From positions 3,462,477 through 3,526,476 of the forward strand of contig OY282430.1 of the NCBI GenBank assembly GCA_958296025.1: a stretch of 64,000 nt of DNA. The letters are read 5' to 3'. The stretch is from an uncultured Pseudomonadales bacterium (GTDB taxonomy: Bacteria; Pseudomonadota; Gammaproteobacteria; Pseudomonadales; Azotimanducaceae). The notes beneath the pieces were generated by a model that saw nothing but the letters and a program-made list of their open reading frames with translations, was not told the DNA's origin and searched no databases. Both the position numbers and the translations under genes were made by a program. Of the stretch, positions 44,368 through 52,038 are shown piece after piece; position 1 is the first letter of the stretch, and every line of letters starts with the position of its first letter.

Positions 44368-46878
44368 CTAGGGATGGGTCCCCAAAGCGAAGCGCAACGA
44401 CCAGCGGTTGAGGCGGCCGGCGTCCCCCGGCGCGGCGTCCACCACTTTCAGCCGCCATTCGCCGTTCGGCGCCTCGCCGTAGAAGGCGTTGCTAAGAAGT
44501 TGCCAGTCCAGATTCGCGTCGCCGGCCAGAATTTCGTTGAATGCCGGGTTCAGGACGCTTTCGGTGCCGGAGGGGGAAATCAGGTGGATGCCCAAGTCGT
44601 TGGTGAAGGGATGGGTGACATCGATTTCCAAGGTCACCGCCTCAATGCTGGCGTTCGCCGGCAGGCCGCCGACGTTCATGGTTGCGGTCAAGCCGCCGCC
44701 GTCATGGTCCGGAATGCGTGATCCTGGGCCGCTAGTGAACGCTTGGGTTTCCCGGAACTCGCCTAAGCTGTCCGGTTGGTGCGAGGCGGCAAACGCCAAG
44801 GCATCGTCCACATGGACGGCGCCAAAACCATACCAGTTGTGGAAGTGATAGCCGGCAGCGTTGGTGACCCAAGGCAGCTGCATGGTGTAGGCGACGCCGC
44901 CGAAACCGTAGCGTACCGCCGGGATCTCCGGATCGATCTTGCGGGCGGTCTTGGCCAGGATGTGCTTGACGTCCCGCCAAGTGAGCCGCGGCCCGGCTTC
45001 CAGCAGCAGGGCCACGGCCGCGGCGGCAGCGGGGCTGGAGGCGGAGGTGCCGTTGAAGGTGCTAACGTAGTGGCCGTCCGGGTTCAGGCTTGGGCGGACG
45101 GCAAGGCCCAGCTCCACCAAGTTGTCATAGCCGCGGTTGACGCCCATCTGGTCGGTGGTGATGATGGCTGGGTCGCGCCCGCCGAACTCGCCGGAGGGGG
45201 CGCTGACCCAAAGGTTGGCGCCGGCGGAGGCGTAGCTGGCCTTGCGACCGGCGGCGTTGAAGCCGCCCACCACCACCAAATAGGGCAGATTGTTGAGGGC
45301 GTCGCCGTTGGCGGCGACGCAGCCGATCTCGTTGTTGACACTGCGATGCAGAGAGCGGCAGGCGTTGAAGCCGTTGCCGGCGGCCTTGACGTAGATGGCT
45401 CCCCGCCCTTGGCGCAGGTTGCGCACGCCATTCCTGAAAACGCTGACATCGGAATCCGGGTCCGCATTGTTTTCCCCTCCCAAGCTGCCGAAGCTCAGGT
45501 TGAAGACATCCACATCGGTTGAATCCGGGCCGGCGGGGCTGGCGCCCAAGGCATCCGGGAAGGCGCTTTGCCAGTCTATTGCGGCCAGCAGGTTGTAGCC
45601 TCGAAGGCGGACCTCCGGCGCAACGCCCCGGCCGCCGATGCCGTTGTCCATCGCCGCCGCGGCAACGCCGGCCACTGAGGTGCCGTGTCCGCCAAGGGTG
45701 GACGGCTGCAAGGGGTCGTCGCGCCGGGCGCCGGCCCACTCGGCAGTGTTGAGGTTATCGGCAGCATTGAAGTTATAGGAGGCACCCGCCTCGATGTTGG
45801 CAGCCAAATCAGGATGGCACAGCTCCAGCCCGTCATCCACGATGGCCAACTTCACCCCTCTTCCGGTCGGCCCGGCCGTCAGGCTGGCCGCCATGCCCAG
45901 ATCCTCTCCTGGCGTTCCGCCGCTTCGGGCGTAGGCCTGTTGCCCGCTATTGACCAAGTGCCACTGCTCAGCGGCGAAGGGATCGGCGGCGCCAAGGTCG
46001 GCTGTGCCCGTCGCGGAGGGTCGGCAACGCAACACCACCCTGCCGTCGGCATCCAAGGAGAAGCCCAGAAAGTCTTGGTTGGTGTAGCTGCGGCCAGGTC
46101 GCTCGCCGGCGACTTCATCCACATGAAACAGGACGTAGTAGTCCCGCGCTTCAGGACTGAAGGATCTCAGGGTGTCGAGACGGAGCTCTTCCGTGATTTG
46201 CAACCCGCCTTTGGCGTCAATGGCCGGCACGTTGATTTCCCGGGTGGCGACAGCCGGACCACTCCAGTCCGGCTGGTCATTGACGGCCACAAGCAGCCTA
46301 GTGGGCGTGGAGCGGACCGCACCCCAATTGTAAACGTTAGGGTGGAACCTAACGCTGCCGTCAGTGGTGATCACCAGATCCCCAGCGAAGGCCAGCAGGT
46401 CCGGTGCAAGGGCCGCCTTGGCGTTGGGGAAGCGTCCGGCGTCCAGAATGGTCAGACGGGCTGTGCTGGGCTCACCGATGATCACCTCATCCGCAGGGGC
46501 CGTGCTGCTGATGCCGTCGATACGAATTTCCACCTGCTCCGGGCCTTCATCGACAACGTCCAGAATGGGCGTCAACAAGGTTTCCGCTTGGGTTTGGCCA
46601 GCAGCGACGGTCAGTTCCGAGTCCGCTAAAGAATAGTCCTCCCCGGCGACGGCATGACCTTCTGTCGCCAAGCCCACGGTTACATCGCCAGTTACCGGTG
46701 CGTCGAGTTGCACGACGACCGTAGCCGACTGCTGGACATTCCCTTCATCCACTGCATCCGGTGCGATGGAGATGGTGGCGATGGCGCTTGACGGAGGGGT
46801 GGCGCCCCCGCCGCCATCGTCCTCGCATACTCCGGCGAGCAGGCAAAGCACACCGATCAGCCATCCCGGCAGCCGCAT
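44368..46878 (-). CDS. Exported subtilisin-like (S8) protease with Calx-beta and P domains
   Basis: 836 residues. A lipoprotein-type signal (LIGVLCLLAGVC) is followed by a Calx-beta-like module (about 30-140: VDEGNVQQSATVVVQLDAP), a linker domain, then the S8 catalytic domain: Asp in KLAIVDDGLELCHPD, His in LGGHGTSVAGVAA, Asn in KAAGNGFN, Ser in FNGTSASSPAAAAAVA. A proprotein-convertase P domain (about 725-836: VTLEIDVTHPFTNDLGIHLISPSGTE) closes it. No I9 propeptide is present in this chain. I chose ATG 46878 before the signal; a longer frame to 47124 overlaps the preceding gene and its extra 82 residues look non-coding. Confidence 0.88.
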   Translation of the reverse strand: MRLPGWLIGVLCLLAGVCEDDGGGGATPPSSAIATISIAPDAVDEGNVQQSATVVVQLDAPVTGDVTVGLATEGHAVAGEDYSLADSELTVAAGQTQAETLLTPILDVVDEGPEQVEIRIDGISSTAPADEVIIGEPSTARLTILDAGRFPNAKAALAPDLLAFAGDLVITTDGSVRFHPNVYNWGAVRSTPTRLLVAVNDQPDWSGPAVATREINVPAIDAKGGLQITEELRLDTLRSFSPEARDYYVLFHVDEVAGERPGRSYTNQDFLGFSLDADGRVVLRCRPSATGTADLGAADPFAAEQWHLVNSGQQAYARSGGTPGEDLGMAASLTAGPTGRGVKLAIVDDGLELCHPDLAANIEAGASYNFNAADNLNTAEWAGARRDDPLQPSTLGGHGTSVAGVAAAAMDNGIGGRGVAPEVRLRGYNLLAAIDWQSAFPDALGASPAGPDSTDVDVFNLSFGSLGGENNADPDSDVSVFRNGVRNLRQGRGAIYVKAAGNGFNACRSLHRSVNNEIGCVAANGDALNNLPYLVVVGGFNAAGRKASYASAGANLWVSAPSGEFGGRDPAIITTDQMGVNRGYDNLVELGLAVRPSLNPDGHYVSTFNGTSASSPAAAAAVALLLEAGPRLTWRDVKHILAKTARKIDPEIPAVRYGFGGVAYTMQLPWVTNAAGYHFHNWYGFGAVHVDDALAFAASHQPDSLGEFRETQAFTSGPGSRIPDHDGGGLTATMNVGGLPANASIEAVTLEIDVTHPFTNDLGIHLISPSGTESVLNPAFNEILAGDANLDWQLLSNAFYGEAPNGEWRLKVVDAAPGDAGRLNRWSLRFALGTHP

Positions 46879-47110
46879 GGTGCTGCCGCCGGCATAGGGG
46901 CGCTGCCAAACTCCGAGGAGACGATGCTGGAGAACGGCGAGGCGACGGGCGCCGGTCTGACGCCGCGCCAAGGCTAGGCAGCCAACCCGATTCCGGCCGG
47001 CTCGCTCAGTTGCCCTGATTTTGGCAAAACGGACCTCCCCTACCTCGAGAGAAGAAAAAATGACGTCTGGATTCAATGCCTTGCAAAAGCGCAATACACT
47101 TAGCAGCCGC

Positions 47111-47632
47111 TTACTGAGGTACATACATCGGCCCCTTCAACTGCACTTCGGCACTGTCCACCAAGCCTTCGGATTCCAGCCTGTGCGCCACTTCGGCGGG
47201 GTTCGCCTCCGCCGGCAGCCGCAGCAGCGCCCACCCCAAGGCAGGATAGGACTTGCCGCTAAGGGCGCCGGTCTGCGCAATGATCCCGGCAAGGTCCCCT
47301 TCCGCCTTCAGGCGCAGAAGCAAGGTCTGCGCCACTTCGTCAAAGCGTTCCCGGCCAAGATCGAAGGCGAACCGCCGAGGGGGGCCATCCAAAGATGCAT
47401 GGGCGGTGTGCAGCCGCCCCCGATGCTGAAGGCGGAAGGTGCGGAAGCCGTTTTCGATGGCGACCTCGATGCGCAGGCCGCCCGTGGTGAGCACACCGGG
47501 CGCGGCGTCCGAAGGCATCACCAAGGCGTACCCCCGCCCGGTGGCCGCCATGAGTGCGCTCGGCCCGTCTCCGGCGGCCAAGCCGGGGAGTAGGGCGGCA
47601 AGGCAAGTGGCGAGGACAGCCCTGCCGCGCAT
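47111..47632 (-). CDS. Exported propeptide-like protein upstream of the S8 protease
   Basis: About 173 residues from ATG 47632, with signal peptide RAVLATCLAALLPGLAAGD; the frame itself stays open to 47746. The C-terminal part (SYPALGWALLRLPAEANPAEVAHRLESEGLVDSAEVQ) closely resembles the end of N-terminal propeptides of S8 proteases (..LP.GADP..VA..L...P.VE.AEP). It stands 233 bp before the protease gene, same strand, and the protease lacks its own propeptide, so it may be a separately encoded intramolecular-chaperone-like inhibitor. This reading is inference from pattern and context. Confidence 0.6.
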   Translation of the reverse strand: MRGRAVLATCLAALLPGLAAGDGPSALMAATGRGYALVMPSDAAPGVLTTGGLRIEVAIENGFRTFRLQHRGRLHTAHASLDGPPRRFAFDLGRERFDEVAQTLLLRLKAEGDLAGIIAQTGALSGKSYPALGWALLRLPAEANPAEVAHRLESEGLVDSAEVQLKGPMYVPQ

Positions 47633-47897
47633 GGGGGCAAACGACCCGGCGCGGCCCTGATGAGACCGCTCGGCAATCGATGTGTCCGCGCAGCCGCTTT
47701 GCGGCGGGCAAGCGTTCGTCAAGCCCTTGGAACGGCTGGTGCGCATGGAGTATTTCCAGTCAAACCCAAACTCCGGTCAGAATGCTTCCATTTCCTGAAT
47801 CTTGCCTGAATCAGAACAGGCCCCAATCCCCCAGCGCACCGGCACCGCTTGGCGCGCCAATGCCCGCGTTGGCAATGGAGGGTGACAACGCCGGCTC

Positions 47898-48899
47898 TCA
47901 GCCTTTGGACGCTGACGGCGCGAAAGGTGGCTTCGCCAAGCCGGCTTCGCGGCGCTCCTGGCGCGGGGAGCGGCCGAACAATTCATGGTAGCACTTGCTG
48001 AAGTGGGGCGCCGACGAGAAGCCGCAGCTGGCGGCGACATCGATGACCGGCAGATCCGTGCGCAGCAGCAGCAGACGCGCCCGCTTCAGGCGCAGATCCA
48101 AGTAATAGCGGGAGGGGGCGCAGCCAAGACGCCCGTGGAACAGCCTTTCCAGCTGACGGCGGGAGACGCCGACGTATGCCGCCAAGTCGTCCATGCCCAA
48201 CGGTTCCTCGACGTTGGACTCCATCAGGGCCACCGCATCGATGATGCGTGGTTGGCTGGCGCCTAGGTAGTGCTGCAAGGGGATGCGTTGGCTGTCTTCG
48301 TGGGTGCGGATGCGCTCGCAGATGAACTGCTCGGAGATGTCCCGGGCCAGTTTGCGCCCGTGATGGCTCTCCACTAGGTTCAGCATCAGGTCCAACGCGC
48401 TGACGCCGCCGGAGCAGGTGTAGCGGTTGCGATCGATGACGAACAGGCTTGGCTGCACCTGCACTCGGGGAAAGGTCTCCCTGAGACTGGCGAGGTTCTC
48501 CCAATGGATGGCGCAGCGGCGGCCGTCCAACAACCCGGCGGCGGCCAAGGCGTAAGTGCCCGTGCAAATGGCGCCCAAGGCGATGTTGCGCTTGGCGAAC
48601 CCGCGCAGCAGGCCGAACAACCCCTCCCCGCAGGCGGATTCCACCTCGATGCCGCCACAGACAAACAGCAGCTTCACGTCCGCGGCCTCCCGCACCCGGC
48701 TGTCGATGCTTAACGACAGGCCGTCGCTGGAAGCGACCGGGCCGCCGTCTTCGCTGTGCAGGGACCAATGGTAGAGTTCCCGCTCGGTCAGCCGGTTGGC
48801 CATGCGCAGCACCGATATCGCGCAGGACAGCGATATCAGGGTGTAACGCGGCAACAGCAAGAAGCCGATGTGCAATGGTGGTGCCGATGCGTCCGCCAT
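47898..48899 (-). CDS. GlxA/FtrA-type AraC-family transcriptional regulator
   Basis: 333 residues. The N-terminal DJ-1/PfpI-like domain (about 8-190) contains LLFVCGGIEVES and the nucleophile-elbow-like GAICTGTYALAAAGLLDGRR. The C-terminal AraC double helix-turn-helix (about 220-320) has LAAYVGVSRRQLERLFHGRLGCAPSRYYLDLRL and the VIDVAASCGFSSAPHFSKCYHELFGRSPRQ signature. Relatives (GbdR, CdhR, ArgR) activate quaternary-amine or amino-acid catabolism, but no such genes are adjacent. Its start MADASAPPLHIGF is preceded by GGGGGGAA. Confidence 0.92.
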   Translation of the reverse strand: MADASAPPLHIGFLLLPRYTLISLSCAISVLRMANRLTERELYHWSLHSEDGGPVASSDGLSLSIDSRVREAADVKLLFVCGGIEVESACGEGLFGLLRGFAKRNIALGAICTGTYALAAAGLLDGRRCAIHWENLASLRETFPRVQVQPSLFVIDRNRYTCSGGVSALDLMLNLVESHHGRKLARDISEQFICERIRTHEDSQRIPLQHYLGASQPRIIDAVALMESNVEEPLGMDDLAAYVGVSRRQLERLFHGRLGCAPSRYYLDLRLKRARLLLLRTDLPVIDVAASCGFSSAPHFSKCYHELFGRSPRQERREAGLAKPPFAPSASKG

Positions 48900-49064
48900 T
48901 CAGTTCCCCCCGCAAGCAAGCCTGAGAAGCACCAATTTACAATTCAGCCACGTCAAGCCGGCGCTCAACCTAGCCAATGGTTGCCAATGCCCTGTGCGCC
49001 ACCGCAGATGGCGCAGCCGCCCCAAAAAAAAGAAGCATAGCACCAACGAACGTTGACCCAACCA

Positions 49065-49390
49065 TCACCGAAAAACGCCCACGCTGTAGGAGAACTCGAT
49101 GCCCCAAAAGCGGGGATGGAGGGCGATGACGCGCTGCGACCAGTTGGCGCCGTAGCCGGTGCGGCGGTCGCTCATGTCGGAGTGGCGGATGTAGGTTTTG
49201 TCGAGGACGTTGTCCACGAAGCCGGACAGGGACCAGCGCCCGGTGGATTCGCGCCAAGATAGGCGCAGGTCCAAGCGTTCGCGGGGCGGCACCAGGCTTC
49301 GTAGGCGATGAGCCGTTCGTCGTCGAACTGCTCCAGGACACGGACGTCGGGCTGGCCATCGCCATTGGTGCCGGAAGCTGTTCAGGGAAT
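49065..49390 (-). pseudogene. C-terminal remnant of a TonB-dependent receptor
   Basis: Two frames together encode the last part of a receptor barrel: GTNGDGQPDVRVLEQFDDERLIAYEA, then after a frameshift near 49290 PPRERLDLRLSWRESTGRWSL, SGFVDNVLDKTYIRHSD and the terminal GIEFSYSVGVFR. No signal peptide, plug or upstream barrel remains. This is a decayed 3' fragment, probably the residue of a deletion or insertion event. Confidence 0.75.
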
Positions 49391-49744
49391 GGAATGCAGT
49401 TTATTGAAATCAAAGGCGTTTCACCATGCGGCCAAGCCGGCGGAAAGGCGGGCCAACGCTTGGGTTCCAGACGACGGGAGTGCGCATGAGGTTTTACTCA
49501 TCGGCCAAAGCCTTGTCAAACCAAACCGCCATGCGTACCAAGAACATCTCGAAGTCGCATGCGCCCATCGCTAGTGGAATGGAACGCTCAAACCCACCTC
49601 GTCTGTTCGTGGACGCTGGGCGTCGCCATCTCTTCAGGGCATGAAGGAGGCAAAGCGCAAGTGCCTCAGTCCAAGCGGCGCTTGACTTCGCTTGAGGGAC
49701 GTAATCCAATCTCGCTTGTTCTTGGCCGATCTTCGGAGAGTTCC
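49391..49744. other. Gene-poor stretch in a decayed region
   Basis: 354 bp between a receptor remnant and a truncated exported protein. Short frames exist on both strands but none shows a ribosome-binding site plus protein-like sequence. Nothing else was recognised. Confidence 0.5.
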
Positions 49745-50017
49745 ATGGCATTCAAGTTTTTGGGCGCCGCATTGATCCTGGCCTTCAGCCAAGCGGCGTT
49801 CGCGCAAGATGCGGAACCGGGGCGGCAGCACGCCATTGGGCTGTTCCTGCCCGCCGATGCGACCGGTCAGCAGGGGTTCATCCGCATCATCAACAACTCC
49901 GACCGATCCGGGGAGGTCAAGATCTATGGGGTTGACGACGGCGGCGACACGGCCATCTTCCTGATCATCCTGCCGGACGCAGAGGTCGCTTTCGGCACGG
50001 TTGTGTCGCGCATCTAG
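49745..50017 (+). pseudogene. Truncated exported protein (N-terminal fragment)
   Basis: 90 codons: a signal peptide (MAFKFLGAALILAFSQAAFAQD) and the start of a domain reading HAIGLFLPADATGQQGFIRIINNSDRSGEVKIYGVDDGGD. This string is the usual opening of longer bacterial surface or exported proteins, where it continues with a beta-rich segment. Here the frame ends at a TAG that is the first triplet of the repeat at 50015-50027, indicating truncation by an insertion or deletion at that repeat. Short proteins of this type might still be exported. Confidence 0.6.
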
Positions 50018-50027
50018 TGTCCTGTCC
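50015..50027 (+). repeat. 13-bp repeat, copy B
   Basis: TAGTGTCCTGTCC, shared with 1352-1368 (minus) and 60832-60848 (plus). It coincides with the premature stop of the truncated exported protein. Confidence 0.45.
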
Positions 50028-50072
50028 TGCCGGCTCGGTGCCGCGTGACGCAACGCAATTGAGGTCCATAAG

Positions 50073-50267
50073 ATGCGAGCTGGCGGGTTGCTGCGCAAGA
50101 CATTGAAGGTCATCGCCCACGTTCTGGCGATTGGCCTGCTTTACTTGGCCTTCAGCGGCGCCCTTTTTCTTGGCCTGCAGGTCAACCCCACCTACGGCAC
50201 AGCCGCCCTCATCGCCTGCATCGTCCTGCTCATTCTTTACATCCGCTTTGGGTTCAAGCGCCGATAA
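50073..50267 (+). CDS. Small two-helix membrane protein
   Basis: 64 residues: a short basic start (MRAGGLLRKTLK), two hydrophobic helices (VIAHVLAIGLLYLAFSGALFLGL and GTAALIACIVLLILYIRFGF) separated by a QVNPTYG turn, and a basic tail (KRR). GAGG lies 8 nt upstream of the ATG. It is probably inserted in the inner membrane with both ends inside. No family is recognised. It stands alone between a truncated gene and the carboxylesterase. Confidence 0.6.
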   Translation: MRAGGLLRKTLKVIAHVLAIGLLYLAFSGALFLGLQVNPTYGTAALIACIVLLILYIRFGFKRR

Positions 50268-50360
50268 TCCCAAGGGCAGCTTCAGTTCGTGTGCCGTCCC
50301 GCAAATAGGAGGGTTTTAGCTGCCCGGGACTTTCGCACCGGCTTTTCCCTTAGCCTTCCC

Positions 50361-52028
50361 TCAAATACCTTTCAATAAGGAGCAAAGCGCCCGGTTCAGC
50401 CTCTCCGTGCGCAGTTCTTCATCCAGCAGCAGGGCTTGGCTTTCTTGGGCGGACCAGCGGGGCCAGAGCAGTGCGCCATCGCCGTTAGGGTCCCCGGTGG
50501 CGGCGAAGCGCAACCAATAGCCCAGCATCCGCTCGGTGAGCGCCCGGTCCGCCGCGCCGGTGGGCAACCAAGGGTCGTGGGTGTTGAAGACGTAGGGAAT
50601 CTCCGCGCCATGGTAGGCGCCGATGCGCTGTCCGCCCGGACGAACCCGGTCAAAGCGGTAGTAGTAGGTGGGGGCGACGGCGGCGAAACCGTCGGCCAGG
50701 ATGCGGCTGGGGCAGTCGAACATTGCTGCGGTGTGCAGGGCGTCGAGGCGCTCCCGCAACGGCCGGTCGCCCAACAGCCCCTGCAGCGCGGCAGCATCCG
50801 GCGCCTCGGCCAAGGCCTCCCGCCACTGCGCCTGCTTGGGGTCAACCAAGTCCAACAACCCTTCGTTGGCGTTGACGCCGAAGATCACCGGACGCGGCTT
50901 GAAGGCCCGCCGCGCCAGCAGTTCCGCCGGCGGCGCCGGCAGCAGCCAGCCGTCCACCGGCGGGTCGTCGTACTCCCGGATGAAGTGGGCGGCCGCCATC
51001 TTCAACAAAGCGCCAGCCGGCATCCCCCGCAAGGCGGCAATGCCTTCCACCCCTGCGACGGCTAGAAAAGCCTCGCCTTGGGCTTCGTTGTCCGCCAAGG
51101 TGCGGCGCTGCTCCGCCGGCCAGCCGCCGCTCTGCGCAATGGCGCGATGAAACAGGCCGTCGGCGAGGGGCGACAGCAGCAGATAGGCGATGTTGCCGGC
51201 ACCGGCGGATTCGCCGAACAGGGTGACCTTGCCTCGGTTGCCGCCGAAGTGATGGATGTGCCGGTTGACCCAACGCAAAGCCTGGATCTGATCGAGAACG
51301 CCGTAGTTGCCGGAGGAGCCGGCGGGAGATTCGGCGCTCAAGGCGGGATGCGCCAAAAAGCCGAACACCCCCAAGCGGTATTGAATGGACACCACCACCA
51401 CACCCCGCGCCGCCAACTCCGCACCCCGGTAATTCGGCTCAAAGGACCAGCCGTTGACATTGCCGCCGCCGTGAATCCACACCATCACCGGCAGCCGCCC
51501 ATCGACGTCCGGCGTCCAGACGTTCAGGAACAAACAGTCTTCCGCAGTTGGCGGTTGGCTCGGCGCCACATCCGGCGGCTGGCCGAAGGCCGCCGCCACG
51601 CTTCGATACCAGCGAACGTTGCCGTCGTCCTGCATACAGGCGGGTGGCCAGCGGGTGGCGTCGATGCGCCCGACCGGACCGGAAGGCTGGGGCGCTGCCC
51701 AACGGCGCTTCCCAACCGGCGGTTCCGCGTAGCCAATGCCGGCAAAACGCTTGACCTCAACGCCGCCGGACGCGACCACCGGGACGCCGGCGAAACGGAC
51801 AGTCGATGCCGGTGTTCCGGCGCTCCCAGAACCCGTTCCATGCGACGGTTGGCCGGGCTCGCCCGGTGCGGCAGACCGGCTTACAGCGTCACCGCCATTC
51901 GCAGCGGTACGCCCATCCGGGCCGCTGCTGAAAGCGACGGGGGCCGGCACCGCGCCGGCCATGCCTAGGCAGAGGACGGTCCGCGCCAATCCGGCGAGAC
52001 GCTTAGTCACGCAAAACGCCGCGAACAC
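50361..52028 (-). CDS. Exported type-B carboxylesterase
   Basis: 555-residue alpha/beta hydrolase of the carboxylesterase/cholinesterase family. A signal peptide (LARTVLCLGMAGAVPAPVAF) is followed by a low-complexity stretch, then RFAGIGYAEPPVGKRRWAAPQP and EDCLFLNVWTP. The oxyanion hole is WIHGGGNVNGW, the nucleophile Ser274 is in LFGESAGAGN, the acidic residue lies near FGVNANEGLL, and the His is in GAYHGAEIPYVFN. It should hydrolyse esters in the periplasm or outside. It starts 10 bp after the TonB receptor stop, so it is probably the last gene of the 60821-50361 cluster. Confidence 0.9.
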   Translation of the reverse strand: MFAAFCVTKRLAGLARTVLCLGMAGAVPAPVAFSSGPDGRTAANGGDAVSRSAAPGEPGQPSHGTGSGSAGTPASTVRFAGVPVVASGGVEVKRFAGIGYAEPPVGKRRWAAPQPSGPVGRIDATRWPPACMQDDGNVRWYRSVAAAFGQPPDVAPSQPPTAEDCLFLNVWTPDVDGRLPVMVWIHGGGNVNGWSFEPNYRGAELAARGVVVVSIQYRLGVFGFLAHPALSAESPAGSSGNYGVLDQIQALRWVNRHIHHFGGNRGKVTLFGESAGAGNIAYLLLSPLADGLFHRAIAQSGGWPAEQRRTLADNEAQGEAFLAVAGVEGIAALRGMPAGALLKMAAAHFIREYDDPPVDGWLLPAPPAELLARRAFKPRPVIFGVNANEGLLDLVDPKQAQWREALAEAPDAAALQGLLGDRPLRERLDALHTAAMFDCPSRILADGFAAVAPTYYYRFDRVRPGGQRIGAYHGAEIPYVFNTHDPWLPTGAADRALTERMLGYWLRFAATGDPNGDGALLWPRWSAQESQALLLDEELRTERLNRALCSLLKGI

Positions 52029-52038
52029 GGCGGATAAG

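Noticed and set aside
46879-47124. 82-residue N-terminal extension of the S8 protease starting inside the preceding gene
   Set aside because: The extension is not protein-like, and a lipoprotein signal begins at 46878; translation from 47124 would bury the signal.
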